Notes under the pieces: generated by a model
What the model saw: only the letters and a program-made list of their open reading frames with translations
Databases searched by the model: none
What the model was told of the DNA's origin: nothing
DNA from: Gari tellinella
Lineage: Eukaryota; Mollusca; Bivalvia; Cardiida; Psammobiidae
Reading direction: 5' to 3'
Assembly: GCA_922989275.2 (NCBI GenBank)
Contig: OV277866.1
Span: forward strand, 32,195,246 to 32,259,245
DNA: 64,000 bases
Program-made: the position numbers and the translations under genes
Shown: one piece after another, positions 1 through 10,550 of the stretch
How the letters are laid out: every line of letters begins with the position of its first letter
Position numbering within the stretch: position 1 is the stretch's first letter

Positions 1-724
1 CGTTGACAAAATGTTGTCAAACCCTCAAATCGTTTACCACAATTTCTATTCGAGTCGGGTCAAAATCGTTGTCATCAGTAAATCTTCGCGCATTTGCTCC
101 GCCCAGTTTTCGATGACAACAAACTCGATGATTCGAATACGACCAATGATCATATCCGTTTGTCAACCGAAACTTGAAAACGAAAGTTATCTAGAAATTT
201 ATTTCGTAACAGAAATGCTCATTTACCGATAATTCAAAAGGTATAAATTATATATTTCATTTTCTATTAATTACCCGTACCATGGTGTAATGCATGGTCG
301 CAAATGCACTTGTTAATCGCCGAATGATGAACCAGTCCACAAATTAAGGTGGACGAATGATTCCGATTAAGGTGCCTATCGAACTTTTTATTTCTTCACT
401 TGTGCTCGTGTCTTGCTTGGGTTGTGAGCTAATTTTCTTTGAACAGAACTGTTAAATGTAAATAATAAGCCATCATTTGTCAAAATCGGCCCAAAAATGA
501 CAAAATGACAAGGTTGGGAAGTTGATGGCTCTGAATTCACATCCACCTTTTCGTTGTATACATACATGATACGAAAAAAAAGTTTTTTTTTAAAACTGCT
601 TGAAACTTCTTGAAACATTTGTTAAGGATGTTTGTTGAACATATGGATGTATTTTGACTCATTTTGAAAGATTTATGGGGGTAGTAGCTGGAGGTGGGGG
701 TCATAGCTTACGCGCCAAAAACCT
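1..724. other. no gene recognised
   Basis: The stretch is AT-rich. Short open frames on both strands show no recognisable motif. It ends where a non-LTR retrotransposon reading frame begins abruptly. I see no repeat shared with the rest of the window. Confidence 0.5.
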
Positions 725-978
725 GTGTTTAATGTTAACAGATTATTAGAATCGCTTGGACTTAATTTTGCATGGCTTAATCAAGGGGTGGGGAATGAAA
801 AAGCTTTTATTCAAACTTGCAAGCAGAGAATTAATGATAATTTTTATCAGAATTGGCACTCAGAATTACAAAACTCAACTCGTTCATCAACTTATATTTT
901 ATTTGCAGATTTTGGTTTTAAGACATATTTAACACAAGTTACTGTACAGAAGTTCAGGAAAGACTTGACAAGATTAAG
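725..978 (+). pseudogene. non-LTR retrotransposon C-terminal fragment, part 1
   Basis: The frame reads like the region after the reverse transcriptase in LINE ORF2 proteins (LLESLGLNFAWLNQGVG, then YQNWHSELQNS and a KFRKDLTRLRLS-type end). No RT or endonuclease lies upstream, so the copy is 5'-truncated. The same protein resumes at 1975 after a 1-kb insertion and again at 2376 after a second one. Family knowledge: many LINE proteins end in this kind of helical region plus a Cys/His cluster. The exact clade is not determined. Confidence 0.7.
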
Positions 979-1974
979 ACTGTCATTATGACGTCACAGT
1001 AAGTATGTGACGCTTTTCTTAAAAGACGAGAACCAGATGTTACGTCACGACCCACAAAAGTGTATTGTGAGGTCATAATATATGTCATTGGCCACGTGGC
1101 TGCTATCATATGAACAGGGTCAATGCTTGGGTCTTGGTTCGTTCTCGAGTGTTTGGTTGGTCGGATTTGAGCCAAAGTCTCAACTCTGGCCAATCAGGTG
1201 CTTTGGAGCGGTCTGGGACTCAATTCAGGGTTTTTATAAGCATGGACCCTTACTGACTTTAGGTTTTTACATACTTTTTGCAAGTTCTAGCTTAAAAACC
1301 CATTCTGATTTAGATCTAACTTAATTATTAATAAAACAATATTGCAAAGTTTGGATCCATAACAGACATCGAATAAATTGAGGTCTGGTTTGGATACAAA
1401 CTGTTTGACACATCACGATGCTGCGTGTCTTCGCTGGTTATTAACGGGAGTAAAATAGCAAATCGGACCGGCTAATATTTAAATACTTGCTCTCTCAACT
1501 ATGTCTCCACTGTTTTTCAATTCAAATTATAATAGATTAAATGACTTTAACTCCCCCCCCCACCCTGTAACTTCAAATGGACAATTCCAGTTTCCAATTT
1601 AGCCTAGCACACCATATAGATCTAGTTAGGGTTTGTTTTTGACCATATATTCTAATATGAGACAGTGGAGACCCTAGCCAAAGGACTCCTGCTAGTCCTT
1701 TTGGAGCCATCTGATTTGAGTATTCTCTGTTTGCATAGGACAAGTGTACTCCACAGATACACTATTTGCAGAGAACGCCTAAATGTCTGCCTATTGTTTA
1801 TATAGAGAGTGTTATTTTCTTGTTAATTGTTTTGATTGTTTATATTGATCGTGTTATTATTGTTAATTATATGATTTGTAAGAAATGCTTGTTTGAGGGC
1901 CTCACGGTAGATTAGTCTCCTGACTAAGTGAGTTACCCTCGTAAAATAAAGTCGTTCATTCATTCATTCATTCG
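979..1974 (+). mobile_element. 1-kb non-coding retroposon with (TTCA)n tail
   Basis: A second copy runs in the opposite orientation at 28648-29668 and matches along almost its whole length. The 3' end is an ATAAAGTCGTTCATTCATTC-type microsatellite tail, as in SINEs and LINE-mobilised sequences. It interrupts the LINE reading frame ending at 978 and resuming at 1975. It has no convincing ORF. Inside it are a decayed HpA palindrome (about 1344-1412) and a decayed HpC element (about 1545-1795, preceded by TTAA). This means MITEs had landed in the ancestor before the unit was copied. A short relative of its 3' end occurs at about 49020-49348, and a tail-only match at 62757-62932. Confidence 0.75.
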
Positions 1975-2104
1975 TCACATAGATTGAAAATTGAAACTGG
2001 ACGCTGGAATAAGCCAAACAAGATGCCAAGAATCGAACGAAAATGCCAAATATGTAATACTATTGAAGATGAATACCATTTTTTACTAGAATGTCCACTT
2101 TACA
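1975..2104 (+). pseudogene. non-LTR retrotransposon C-terminal fragment, part 2
   Basis: This continues the frame broken at 978. It encodes a typical LINE C-terminal Cys/His cluster: CQIC, then an EDEYHFLLEC-type motif (CX2C...H...C). It is interrupted again at 2105 by an element flanked by an 11-bp direct repeat. Confidence 0.75.
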
Positions 2105-2375
2105 GATGATGATGAGTTTGGTTTTACGGCACTGCGACACAAAATAGGTCATATAGCGCCGATGATTGATGAGGGGTGATGAGATGAAATGATGATGATT
2201 TCAGGAAAATGGTTTTGGCGTCTCATTCGTTGCCCAGCAGCGCATGGGATCAAAACCACCCACCTGCCTTCCTTTTAGTTCTTGGCAGAGGGAATAATCT
2301 CGGTCTAATAAACAGAAACAGTTCCCTTTGACAATTAAGCCCCAGAACTACGGCAAAGTAGGAAGGTCTCTGGGA
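2105..2375 (+). mobile_element. SINE-like insertion with 11-bp target duplication
   Basis: The insert is bounded by TCCACTTTACA at 2094-2104 and again at 2376-2386. It interrupts the LINE Cys/His region, which resumes cleanly on the far side. A segment reading GGTTTTACGGCACTGCGACA followed by AGGTCATATAGCGCC recurs at about 54456-54500. That marks a dispersed SINE-type module. An 11-bp duplication suits LINE-mediated insertion. Confidence 0.7.
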
Positions 2376-2565
2376 TCCACTTTACAAGGATCTAAGAAAA
2401 AACATACATTGATAGTTACTTCTGGAGAAATCCAAATATTCCTAAGTTCGTTCAACTGTTACAGCTTGAAATACCTGATAAAATACGATAATTAGCATGC
2501 TTTATTCATAAATGTTTTGAAAAGAGAGATAGAACTTTTCTTTTGAACTGATCGATTCTTGTAAG
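2376..2565 (+). pseudogene. non-LTR retrotransposon C-terminal fragment, part 3
   Basis: The remaining C-terminus of the same LINE protein follows the second insertion (PLYKDLRKKTYI, FWRNPNIPKF, then CFIHKCFEKR and a stop). One in-frame stop near IPDKIR shows decay. Together with 725-978 and 1975-2104 it makes one truncated LINE tail split by two younger retroposons. Confidence 0.65.
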
Positions 2566-2607
2566 AAATTATTCATTACCTCCCTTTTGTATTTATAACA
2601 CGTATTA

Positions 2608-4044
2608 CCCAGCAGGCACACAACGTTGTTTCAACGTTGAATCAACGTTGATTTTCCGTCGTAACGTTGATCAACTTGATTTCAACCATGGACGACCATC
2701 CATCGGTAGCCAATTAACTGCCAACGTTGAATCAACGTTGAATCAACGTTTATAATGGTTGTAGATAAAAAAATTAAAAAATACTGAAATTGAAATTTCT
2801 GATTAATTATATCGCAGTGTTTAATGTCTAACCACGTCGATTATGATTTATCGTTAAAATAAATTCAATTTAGAAAATCTAATGACAACGTTGAATCAAC
2901 GTTGAATCAACGTTGATAATGGTCGCCCAGCAGTTGATTTTCCGTCGCAACGTTGATCAAATAAATACGAAAGACTCAAGCAGGAAACGTAACACAAACA
3001 ATACACCCACCTCTCAAGCAGAACACACACACACACAGTCATACCACAACAAACACACACACACACAGACGCAATACCATTCCTTCATCTACACACTAAA
3101 TAGAAAACAACACGCAAGACAAACATAAAGCAAAGTGAATATAGGAGCCCGCCTTGGTACGGTCAGTAGCAATCAATAATCAACTATAAATTAATAAATT
3201 ATTAACAACCACTGGGGGGTTAAACCTTTTTCACCCTTGGACGACCATGGGTCGGTACCGAATTTATTGCCAACGTTGAATCAACGTTGAAATTGGTCGT
3301 GGGGAAAAAAACGAATCGATGAAAATGAAAATTCTGATAAATTATATTGCAGTGGTTATGTCTCATCACGTAAACTATGATTTATCGTAAAAAAATAAAT
3401 TCAATTTAAAAATCTACTGCCAAAGTTGAATCAACGTTGAATCAACATTGTCAGATAATGGACGTAGGTAAAAATTATTATTTCTTTTTTTGAATAAATA
3501 ATCATAACAACTTCAACTTAAATATTAATTTGATACTTCATAGTTTAGATGCAAAAGAAATAAGTTCTAAGTTCTTAGTAGTAAGCACTGAACTTTACAT
3601 TCAAGTTTAGAATTAAAATGAATAAAATACAAAAATCAAGAAAAGCAAACCAATTCAATGTAAAAATGTTTAATTATAGATACTCAGCGTACTAATAAAT
3701 TAAGCAACCATATTTGATAAGCTGTAATCAAATATCTTCCAACGCCCATGCGTTGTCTACTCTACTATTAGTAGAGTAGAGCTCCTAAAACCTAAGTTGA
3801 AGGGAGCATTTGAAAATAAAACAATATCTGGAGAAAACAACGCACACAAAAACGAACAGCCCACTCGAAACAATGTTGTTTTGACGTTGAATCAACGTCA
3901 TTTCAACGTTTAAACTTCAACCATTATCAACGTTGAATCAACGTTGAGGTTCAACGTCAACACAACTTTCAAAATCAAATATAAATCGTACGTTGTTTCA
4001 ACGTTGAAGTTCAACGTTGATTCAACGTTGGTGTGCCTGCTGGG
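2608..4044. mobile_element. fold-back element built on CAACGTTG repeats
   Basis: The ends are inverted: CCCAGCAGGCACACAACG on the left and the complement GTGTGCCTGCTGGG on the right. TA lies outside each end (2606-2607, 4045-4046). Near both termini and internally the self-complementary motif CAACGTTG is repeated many times, mostly as CAACGTTGAATCAACGTTGA. Two related internal blocks (about 2680-2910 and 3238-3450) form a larger tandem. No ORF is present. A TA duplication suggests mobilisation by a mariner-like enzyme; that is inference. Confidence 0.8.
3022..3068. repeat. (CA)n microsatellite tracts
   Basis: Two CA tracts separated by a short spacer lie inside the fold-back element. Confidence 0.85.
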
Positions 4045-4046
4045 TA

Positions 4047-5030
4047 TATGTTTTATGCATAAAACTTAGATTTTTAACATCAATTTGCATAATCATGCTT
4101 TCTTTTTGGAATTTCAATTAGGCCTTATGTAAATTAAAAGTTCTGCTTTAAAATATCTACTATCTTGAACAGTTGGAAGTATTTTCTGTACTCGCATTTC
4201 TCCAATGCCGATACAGAATATACCCTAATTACCTCCCTTTATGTTGAAAAAATATATTTTACATGTGTAGCGCTAGTATAGACAGATCTTTTTCATAGAT
4301 CTGTGGCTAATCTGTAGTGAGCAACCACACAAACGGTTACTGTATCCTTTAAACAAGGGTGAATCACTAGTGCAGGACACTACTGTGTTCTGCATTAGGG
4401 AGTCACCTGCCTTTTAAGGCATACATTGCCTTTTCATTAAATAGTCTCGTAAATACAGGTCAAACTGTGTTACATTTTGTTTTTCATATGTTTTTTGTTT
4501 GTTTTTGTATTTGTATTTTGATTGTGTATTGTTTCATTTTATTGCATTGTCTGTGTATTTTATTGCAATGTTAACAGTGGGAAAATAACAACAGCAGAAC
4601 ACGCGTTTCCATATAATGATCTTTAAACGGAAATGTATGAAATGCTGTTGTGCCAAAATATTAAACCTTAGTTACCTAATCATTGCTTTTCTTAGAATTC
4701 TGCATTTTAAGCTATCATTGTAAAAACGATAAGGCATGAGTTGTTAACTTCAATGTTTCATTCTCTCATTATTGATCAAAACAATGTCACATAAATAAAC
4801 TAGTTATACCGTTGTATTTGATGTTCCATAGTGTAGTCTTGCCCTCTAATAAGGACAAGGCCTCACGTTTGGAACATACAAATCACAATATGTCTTTTCT
4901 TGAAATGCCAATGGCATTTTAATACATACTAAGCTTTATAGTTGATTTGTATTTTGCTTACTGTCTTGCATTTCTTTTCGGCAAGGCAAGTAACAGCAGC
5001 AAATTAACGAAACAGTTTATACAGTTTTGA
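4047..5030. other. no gene recognised
   Basis: AT-rich DNA with small imperfect palindromes, for example AGATC...GATCT around 4285-4305. No coding frame or repeat boundary could be placed. Confidence 0.4.
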
Positions 5031-5032
5031 CT

Positions 5033-5216
5033 CTCTAGCACGACCACTGAATCGTGATAATTATATAGGATTAGGGGCATGTGACTGCTAAGGGCGGGTG
5101 GAGGTGAAGCGGAAAGCTCTTTTAAGGGCTTTCGGCTTAACTTTCACTTTGCATGGGCGGTCACCTGTCTTGTAAACAATCATTTGGCCTTTATTTAGTG
5201 GTCGTGATTGAGAGGT
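5033..5216. mobile_element. short inverted-repeat element (MITE-like)
   Basis: The left end CTCTCTAGCACGACCACTGA is matched in inverted orientation by the right end TTTAGTGGTCGTGATTGAGA. A central hairpin (AAGCGGAAAGC...GCTTTCGGCTT) lies between. About 185 bp, non-coding. Confidence 0.6.
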
Positions 5217-5567
5217 TTTGCTGTTCATTTTGTATATAGACGTAGTGTCATGTGCCATATTGTACTGTGCATGAACTGTATTGTATGCTATGTATTGTAT
5301 TGAGTGAAATTAACCTCTTCTTTGTCATGATAGCGACTCTGTCACCTGCTATCAGCATTTTGAGTACACATATTCGTACGTTATAGTCCTATTACTAGTG
5401 TACATGTAACATTGATACGAGTTCCTGCACTTTGGATCCTGATCAAACTTCGAAATGTCCGACTACCGAGTGATTAGCTTCCAAAATGGTCTCACATGTC
5501 AAGGCAGAGAAGGGGAATTTTGCAACACTGCATGCTAATAGTTTGGTTTTATGTGTATTTAAATTCA

Positions 5568-5808
5568 TAACTCATTTTCCCCTGAAACTTCCAATGGAAA
5601 ATTCCAGTTTCAATAAAGGATGGTCCATTTTAGACTATTTAGGGTTGTTTTTTGTAATAAATTGAAAAATGACAAACAGTGAAGTCCCTGATCAGAGGGC
5701 TCCTGCAGGAGCCCTCTGATCAGGGACTTCACTGTTTGCATAGGACAAGTGTACTCTTCACAGGTACACATTTGGTAAACGACGCAAATTTGCGTCACTA
5801 GGGCTCAA
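5568..5808. mobile_element. palindromic MITE with intact HpC
   Basis: A near-perfect palindrome at about 5675-5745 (GTCCCTGATCAGAGGGCTCC and its complement) is flanked by sequence shared with copies at 39331-39580, 54308-54631 and inside the 1-kb retroposon. Shared flanks include CCTGAAACTTC and ACAAGTGTACTCTTCACA. Confidence 0.8.
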
Positions 5809-5814
5809 TGAGAT

Positions 5815-6171
5815 AAGCCATTGATAAACAACACATTTAGTGCACACACAATGTTTTGAGAGAAAAACGAAACAAAACTAAAACTAAACCAAATCAAGAC
5901 AGGTGTTTTAATCTATTGCGTGTCTTATATTTCGTTTATAGTGCGCGAAAGGTAAACTCATTAGAAACATCATTAAACTCAAATGAAAATGTAAAATCAT
6001 TTAGGATTGATAAATGACTTCAAATCATAAAAATCTGTTTTGAAAACTATTTAGCGTTGCAAACGCCTAATTATAGCATTTGAAACTACAAAACAATATG
6101 CTTCATTTTCCTCTACTTATTTGCAAACGTAAAACCTTTACCATCTACCATTGACGTTTTGATTAGTTTTG
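5815..6171. other. no gene recognised
   Basis: AT-rich spacer without identifiable coding or repeat structure. Confidence 0.4.
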
Positions 6172-6325
6172 AATTTACCTGTACTGATGGGCCTATGGCC
6201 TTTTGTATCAATAAACTATCTATCTATATCAACGATCGCAGTAGGGAAATCCCCAACAGTCACGTTTTCAGTTATTATTTCAGCCATTTTACCCCAAAAT
6301 CATATTTTGAATTGCTTGGTTTTCA
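6172..6325 (+). repeat. retroposon 3' tail plus fragment of fold-back arm unit
   Basis: 6172-6228 reads like a LINE/SINE 3' end (GATGGGCCTATGGCC, then AATAAACTATCTATCTAT). From about 6229 the sequence matches the roughly 350-bp unit that is tandem in the right arm of the fold-back element at 18986-24192 (CAGTTATTATTTCAGCCATT, then TTACCCCAAAATCATA). Confidence 0.6.
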
Positions 6326-6687
6326 GAAGTAAAGCAAACAGCTTATGAAGGAGTTTTTCTGCTTCTAATGTGATCTTGCTTTAAGCAGCCACGTGCTCCA
6401 AACGCCTAAAATGTTATTTTTCTGTATTTTATTATTTGTTCTTTATCGTTAAAACAGGTATTGGCTACTAAGTTTATTTGAGAAAAGACTGGGTTTCAAA
6501 GCAGAGAGGAAATCACATCCATCTTGACTGCCTAAAATATCTCGATGAAGATGGACTATTACCCGAAGCAATTGCTACATGTTTGAATGTCCATACAGTC
6601 ACAAGATCGCCATAACAACCGACAACAACAGTACCAAAACGTTGATCCAATTTCACACATACTTTTTAGGAATAGACCGAAGTAGCC

Positions 6688-7416
6688 ATGTCCAAACTGC
6701 AGGAGAGTTTAATAAGGCAACATGATTGGATAAGTGGTCGCATCGAGAAGCCACTTTACAAATGTAGATATATATGTTCAGTAGCATTCATACTTCAATA
6801 TGGGTTTCGCAAAAACGTTTTGGATTCTAACTACATATGGATGTATATATTCAACCTGTGTTTCTGCTTCTATGTCGCAGAGCATCTGAGCGGGAATGTG
6901 CAAACTTTATGTATGTTAATAACTATTACTTTTCCATTGCCTACCTTAATTCAATTTGCACTGAGCGAGGATTTCAGTTTTTTCACACAACTATGGTTTG
7001 AGGAAGTTTCTGTGATGATGGGAATTGCAACCTTGTTAGTAATGTTTATGGTGGTAGTAAAGGATGTGTATACAAACGGACTAACGACTCTACTTCCGGT
7101 AACAACTTTTGCAGCCTACACAGTTCTCATATGTATCCATGCAGTCACGTGTTTCGTATTGACCAATGATGTAGCGTTTACTGGGGAATTTTACTTATGT
7201 CTGTTTTTTTATTCAGTTCTCTGTTACCGAATACAGGTGACTCTGCATGGAAAGATAGATATTTTGCTAAATGGAGTTTCCTTAACCTACATGATCGTGG
7301 TAATAGCTTTACTTCAAACATGTGAAGCTCAACAGAAAAATGATGGACACTGGAACTACTTTTACAATTTGGAGTTGTGCCGGTCGTGTATGGATATAAT
7401 TATAGCTATTCGTTAG
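6688..7416 (+). CDS. multi-pass membrane protein A, unknown family
   Basis: An uninterrupted 242-residue frame starts at an ATG. About six or seven hydrophobic segments are visible, the clearest around residues 48-65, 75-92, 109-125, 136-158, 167-184 and 197-212. I do not recognise the family. It is paralogous to the protein at 58059-58850. Shared landmarks in the same order are WM(Y/F), FEE(V/M) followed by a long hydrophobic stretch ending in GL, a YxI...HG motif before the last membrane segment, YMIV, and a C-terminal LE(L/V)CRSCM. Conservation between two diverged copies argues that both were selected as proteins. A TTTTTAG precedes the start by about 20 bp, so an upstream non-coding exon is possible. 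Function is unknown; a small receptor- or channel-like membrane protein would fit the topology, but nothing proves it. Confidence 0.7.
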   Translation: MSKLQESLIRQHDWISGRIEKPLYKCRYICSVAFILQYGFRKNVLDSNYIWMYIFNLCFCFYVAEHLSGNVQTLCMLITITFPLPTLIQFALSEDFSFFTQLWFEEVSVMMGIATLLVMFMVVVKDVYTNGLTTLLPVTTFAAYTVLICIHAVTCFVLTNDVAFTGEFYLCLFFYSVLCYRIQVTLHGKIDILLNGVSLTYMIVVIALLQTCEAQQKNDGHWNYFYNLELCRSCMDIIIAIR

Positions 7417-7486
7417 GCAGGGTGCTTAGAAACTTTGAAACATGCATGACTATGGTAAAACACCGTTGTGCAAAGTTATCACTAGA

Positions 7487-7738
7487 TTAACCATTTCCCC
7501 CATAGAAGCGGCTTTAAGCGTACTTAATGTATTCCTCCGCTGAAGAAAATAGTTCCAGTTTATACCCTCATGAACAATTTCCATTACAAATATTTTATAT
7601 AGCCTAGCAGAGTTTAGCTTAAAGCCGGCTGAAAGTAAAGCAGAATGTGCCTTAAGGCACATTCTGCTGTACTTTCAACCTGCTTTAAGTGGTTATTTAT
7701 TTTCAAAACTAGAAACAGGTTATGGGGTAATAGGTTAA
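7487..7738 (+). mobile_element. MITE-TTAA with HpB
   Basis: TTAA flanks both ends and the interior carries HpB (about 7618-7690). The left part (AGAAGCGGCTTTAAGC...CCGCTGAAGAAAATAGTTCC) matches copies at 26024, 35434, 45249, 56031 and 61023. TTAA target choice is typical of piggyBac transposases, so mobilisation by a piggyBac-type enzyme is inferred. It begins about 70 bp after the stop of membrane protein A. Confidence 0.75.
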
Positions 7739-7739
7739 G

Positions 7740-8160
7740 ATAATCTAGTTTTACATCGGAGAAAACATTATTCCTACCAATAATAAGTTTTAAGAATTAT
7801 TTCTATTGATGTCAAACACAGGCTTGGTATAGTCCGAAAATATTCACTTGACGTTGAACTTTGTGCAGGCATAAATTAAAGTGAGATGACGCAGTATAAA
7901 TTAATAATCGCTAGCGATCCGTATTCTGTCGGGAATGTTGATTAATAACGCGAATCTTGTTACAGTTGTGATCTCCAGTGGATTAAAATCACACTACAGA
8001 GCAAGTTGAAAAATATTATTCCCGACATCGTTTCTACTAAACAGCATCATGTTGCGTTTTAGAGGGAGTTTAATTCACGTAAGATCATCTATGCCCTCAC
8101 CTACGACTTCCGTCAGTTCAATTTGTATACCTAATTGACAAACCTTTGACGTATCTCATC
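7740..8160. other. no gene recognised
   Basis: Non-coding. A local hairpin GTGTGATCTCCAGTGGATTAAAATCACAC-like structure lies near 7967-8001. No family match seen. Confidence 0.4.
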
Positions 8161-8164
8161 TGTC

Positions 8165-8470
8165 ATAGGTATATCGTTAGAGCGATGGATTTGTAACGCC
8201 CAGGTTCCAATCCCGATTGAGGAAAATGATGTTATTAATTTTTATTTTATACAACACATAGGCGCTATGATATAACATTTTAGATAAATAATAAAAGAAA
8301 CAAGTTCCAATCGAAATAGATAGTTTATGAATACTTAACAGAAACAGTTTATAAGGATAAAAAAGAAAATAAAGAGCACTGCATTGGATTCGAAACGCTG
8401 ACTGTACGAATAAATGTATAGTCGCCTTCTTTACCACTTGAGCTAAATACTTGTCGATATTTGTGGAACC
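8165..8470. other. pair of tRNA-like modules in opposite orientation
   Basis: On the plus strand, CGTTAGAGCGA (A-box-like) is followed by GGTTCCAATCC (B-box-like) near 8205. On the minus strand, TTTAGCTCAAGTGGTAAAG (A-box-like, near 8440) is followed by TTTCGAATCC (near 8390). Stems are degenerate, so functional tRNA genes are unlikely. The convergent layout resembles that inside the fold-back element at 18986-24192. Confidence 0.45.
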
Positions 8471-8579
8471 AGGCAATGCTATACTTCCCCGGTACTGGTG
8501 TAGTTACAATGTACGTTCTCGTTTAAATGATAATGAAGTATTCCGAAGCTATAATTAGAAATGCAACGAAGTATAAAAT

Positions 8580-9263
8580 TATGCTTATAGTGGTCACCAA
8601 CGTCATGTCAAATGTTAAAGCCATTTAAATAATTTTACAAAAGTAAGTCAAATGTCAAAGTCAAGGTCACAATGTTAAAAAGTTCTTGACACAGGCAAGA
8701 CACATGCTAAGTATAAAAGGTCATGGTACAAAAATTGCACGAGTTTTAGCCAAGGTTAAGGTTTTTGGTTAAAGTTTGATTAAAAAGATCAAAGGTCAAG
8801 GTAATGGTCAAATGGTTAAACATGTTGGTATAGTTGGAAAGGTCTTGACACAAGAAATATACATACTTAATATGATAGCCCTAGGCCTGCTGGTGCAAAT
8901 GCTAAAGTCATTTAAAGATTTTTACAAAAGTAGGTCAACTTGTGCAAATGTTATAGCAGTTTTAAGATGTTTACAAAATATGTAAGCCCTAGGCCTATTT
9001 GTGCAAATGTTATAGCCATTTAAAGTTTTTTTTTTACAAAAGTAGGTCAAATGTCAAGGACACAAGGTCAAAAAGGTGTGTATGGTTGGAAAGGTCTTGA
9101 CACAAGAAAGACACATGCCAAGTATAAAAGGCCCAGGTGCAAACATGCATGAGTTATAGCCAATGTTAAGGTTTTTGGCACAGACTGACGGACAGACAAA
9201 CAGACAGAACAAAAACTATATGTCCCCGAATCGTAAATTTTTGGGGCATAAAATGCGATAAAG
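8580..9263 (+). repeat. dispersed GGTCAAGG-type repeat with degenerate tandem units
   Basis: Repeated phrases (AAAGTCATTTAAAGATTTTT, TTGTGCAAATGTTATAGC, GGAAAGGTCTTGACACAAG) recur several times. The block ends in a GACGGACAGACAAACAGACAG run and TTTTGGGGCATAAA, a common tail of bivalve dispersed repeats. No ORF. Confidence 0.55.
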
Positions 9264-9464
9264 AACGAGTTAAATGAGTTCGAGATATCGGGGTTGGGCA
9301 GTAAATAAAAACCAAACAAGAGATGTTTCTTACAAATTTATTAAACTTGTATAAAGCTACGGTATTAGTTTAAAAAGAACAACTACATTTAACTGTTTAA
9401 GATGTGCTTCCTTGTCAAAAATAATCAAAATATTACAGCCTTTACTGGCATAATATCAAACTAT

Positions 9465-10550
9465 TTAACCCCTTACTGAAATGATGTCAAACTATTGAAC
9501 CATTTACTGACATAATAGTCAATTTGTTTTACCATTAACTGACATGATGTCAAACTATTTAACCATTTACCGACATAAAAGTCAAATTACTAAACATTTT
9601 ACTTACATGATTGCAAATATTTTAACTATTTACCGACATAATGGTCAAATTACTTAACCATTTACTGGCATGGTGTCAACATATTAAACCCTTTACTTAC
9701 ATAATGCCAAACAATTAAATCATTTACTTACATCATGCCAAACTATTAAACCCTTTACTTACATGATGCCAAACTATTAAACCCTTTACTGACATGATGC
9801 CAAACTATTAAACCTTTTACTTACATGATGCCAAACTATTTAACCCTTAACTAACATGATGCCAAACTATTAACCCTTTACTGACATGATGCCAAACTAT
9901 TCAACCCTTTACTTACATGATGCCAAACTATAACACCCTTTACTAACATGATGGCAAACTATTAAACCCTTAACTAACATGATACCAAACTATTAAACCC
10001 TTTACTGACATTATGACAAACTATTTAAACTCTTGACTGACATTATGACAAACTATTAAACCCTTTACTTACATACTGTCAAACTATTAATTTTAAACCC
10101 TTTACTGACATAATGTCAACTATTTAAACTCTTTACTGACATGATGTCAAACTATTTAAACCCTTTATTTATATCATGTCAAACTATTTAAACTCTTTAC
10201 TGGCATGCTCTCAAACTATTTAGGGGGGCAATCGTGACCTAGTGGTATAATCACTGTGACTTACATCACTAAGCTCCTCACCGCTGTGAGGGAAGCGTTC
10301 CAGCCGGCTTGTGGAAGGTCGGTGGTTCTACCCAGTTGCCGCTTTGTGGCTGAAACAGTGCAAAAAGGGCGTCTCGGGTTTTCTTCCACCTGTAATGAGC
10401 TGGACGTCGCGATACGACTGAAATACTGTTGAAAGCGACGTAAATTCATAACAAATCAAATCAAATCTCAAACTATTAAAACCCTTTACTGATATCATGT
10501 CAAACTATTTTACCCTTTACTGACATGATATCTAACTATTTTAACACTTG
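9465..10550 (+). repeat. 31-bp minisatellite, interrupted by a SINE
   Basis: About 25-30 imperfect copies of a unit close to TAAACCCTTTACTTACATGA + TGCCAAACTAT (31 bp, some units longer). Units vary at the ACT(T/G)ACAT position. The array is interrupted at 10221-10465 by a SINE whose target duplication is array sequence. Confidence 0.85.
10221..10465 (+). mobile_element. tRNA-derived SINE with V-domain-like body (RUDI-like)
   Basis: The element is bounded by a 12-bp duplication TCTCAAACTATT (10209-10220 and 10466-10477). The 5' head has a tRNA-like A box (GTGACCTAGTGGTATAATC) and a B-box-like GGTGGTTCTACCC. The body contains GTCGCGATACGACTGAAATA + CTGTTGAAAGCGACGT, which resembles the V-type core of the molluscan RUDI SINEs. 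The tail is (AAATC)n. Naming it RUDI-like is from memory of the family and needs alignment. Confidence 0.75.

Noticed and set aside
9465..10550. CRISPR-like regular repeats
   Set aside because: 31-bp units are contiguous without unique spacers and the DNA is eukaryotic; it is a minisatellite.
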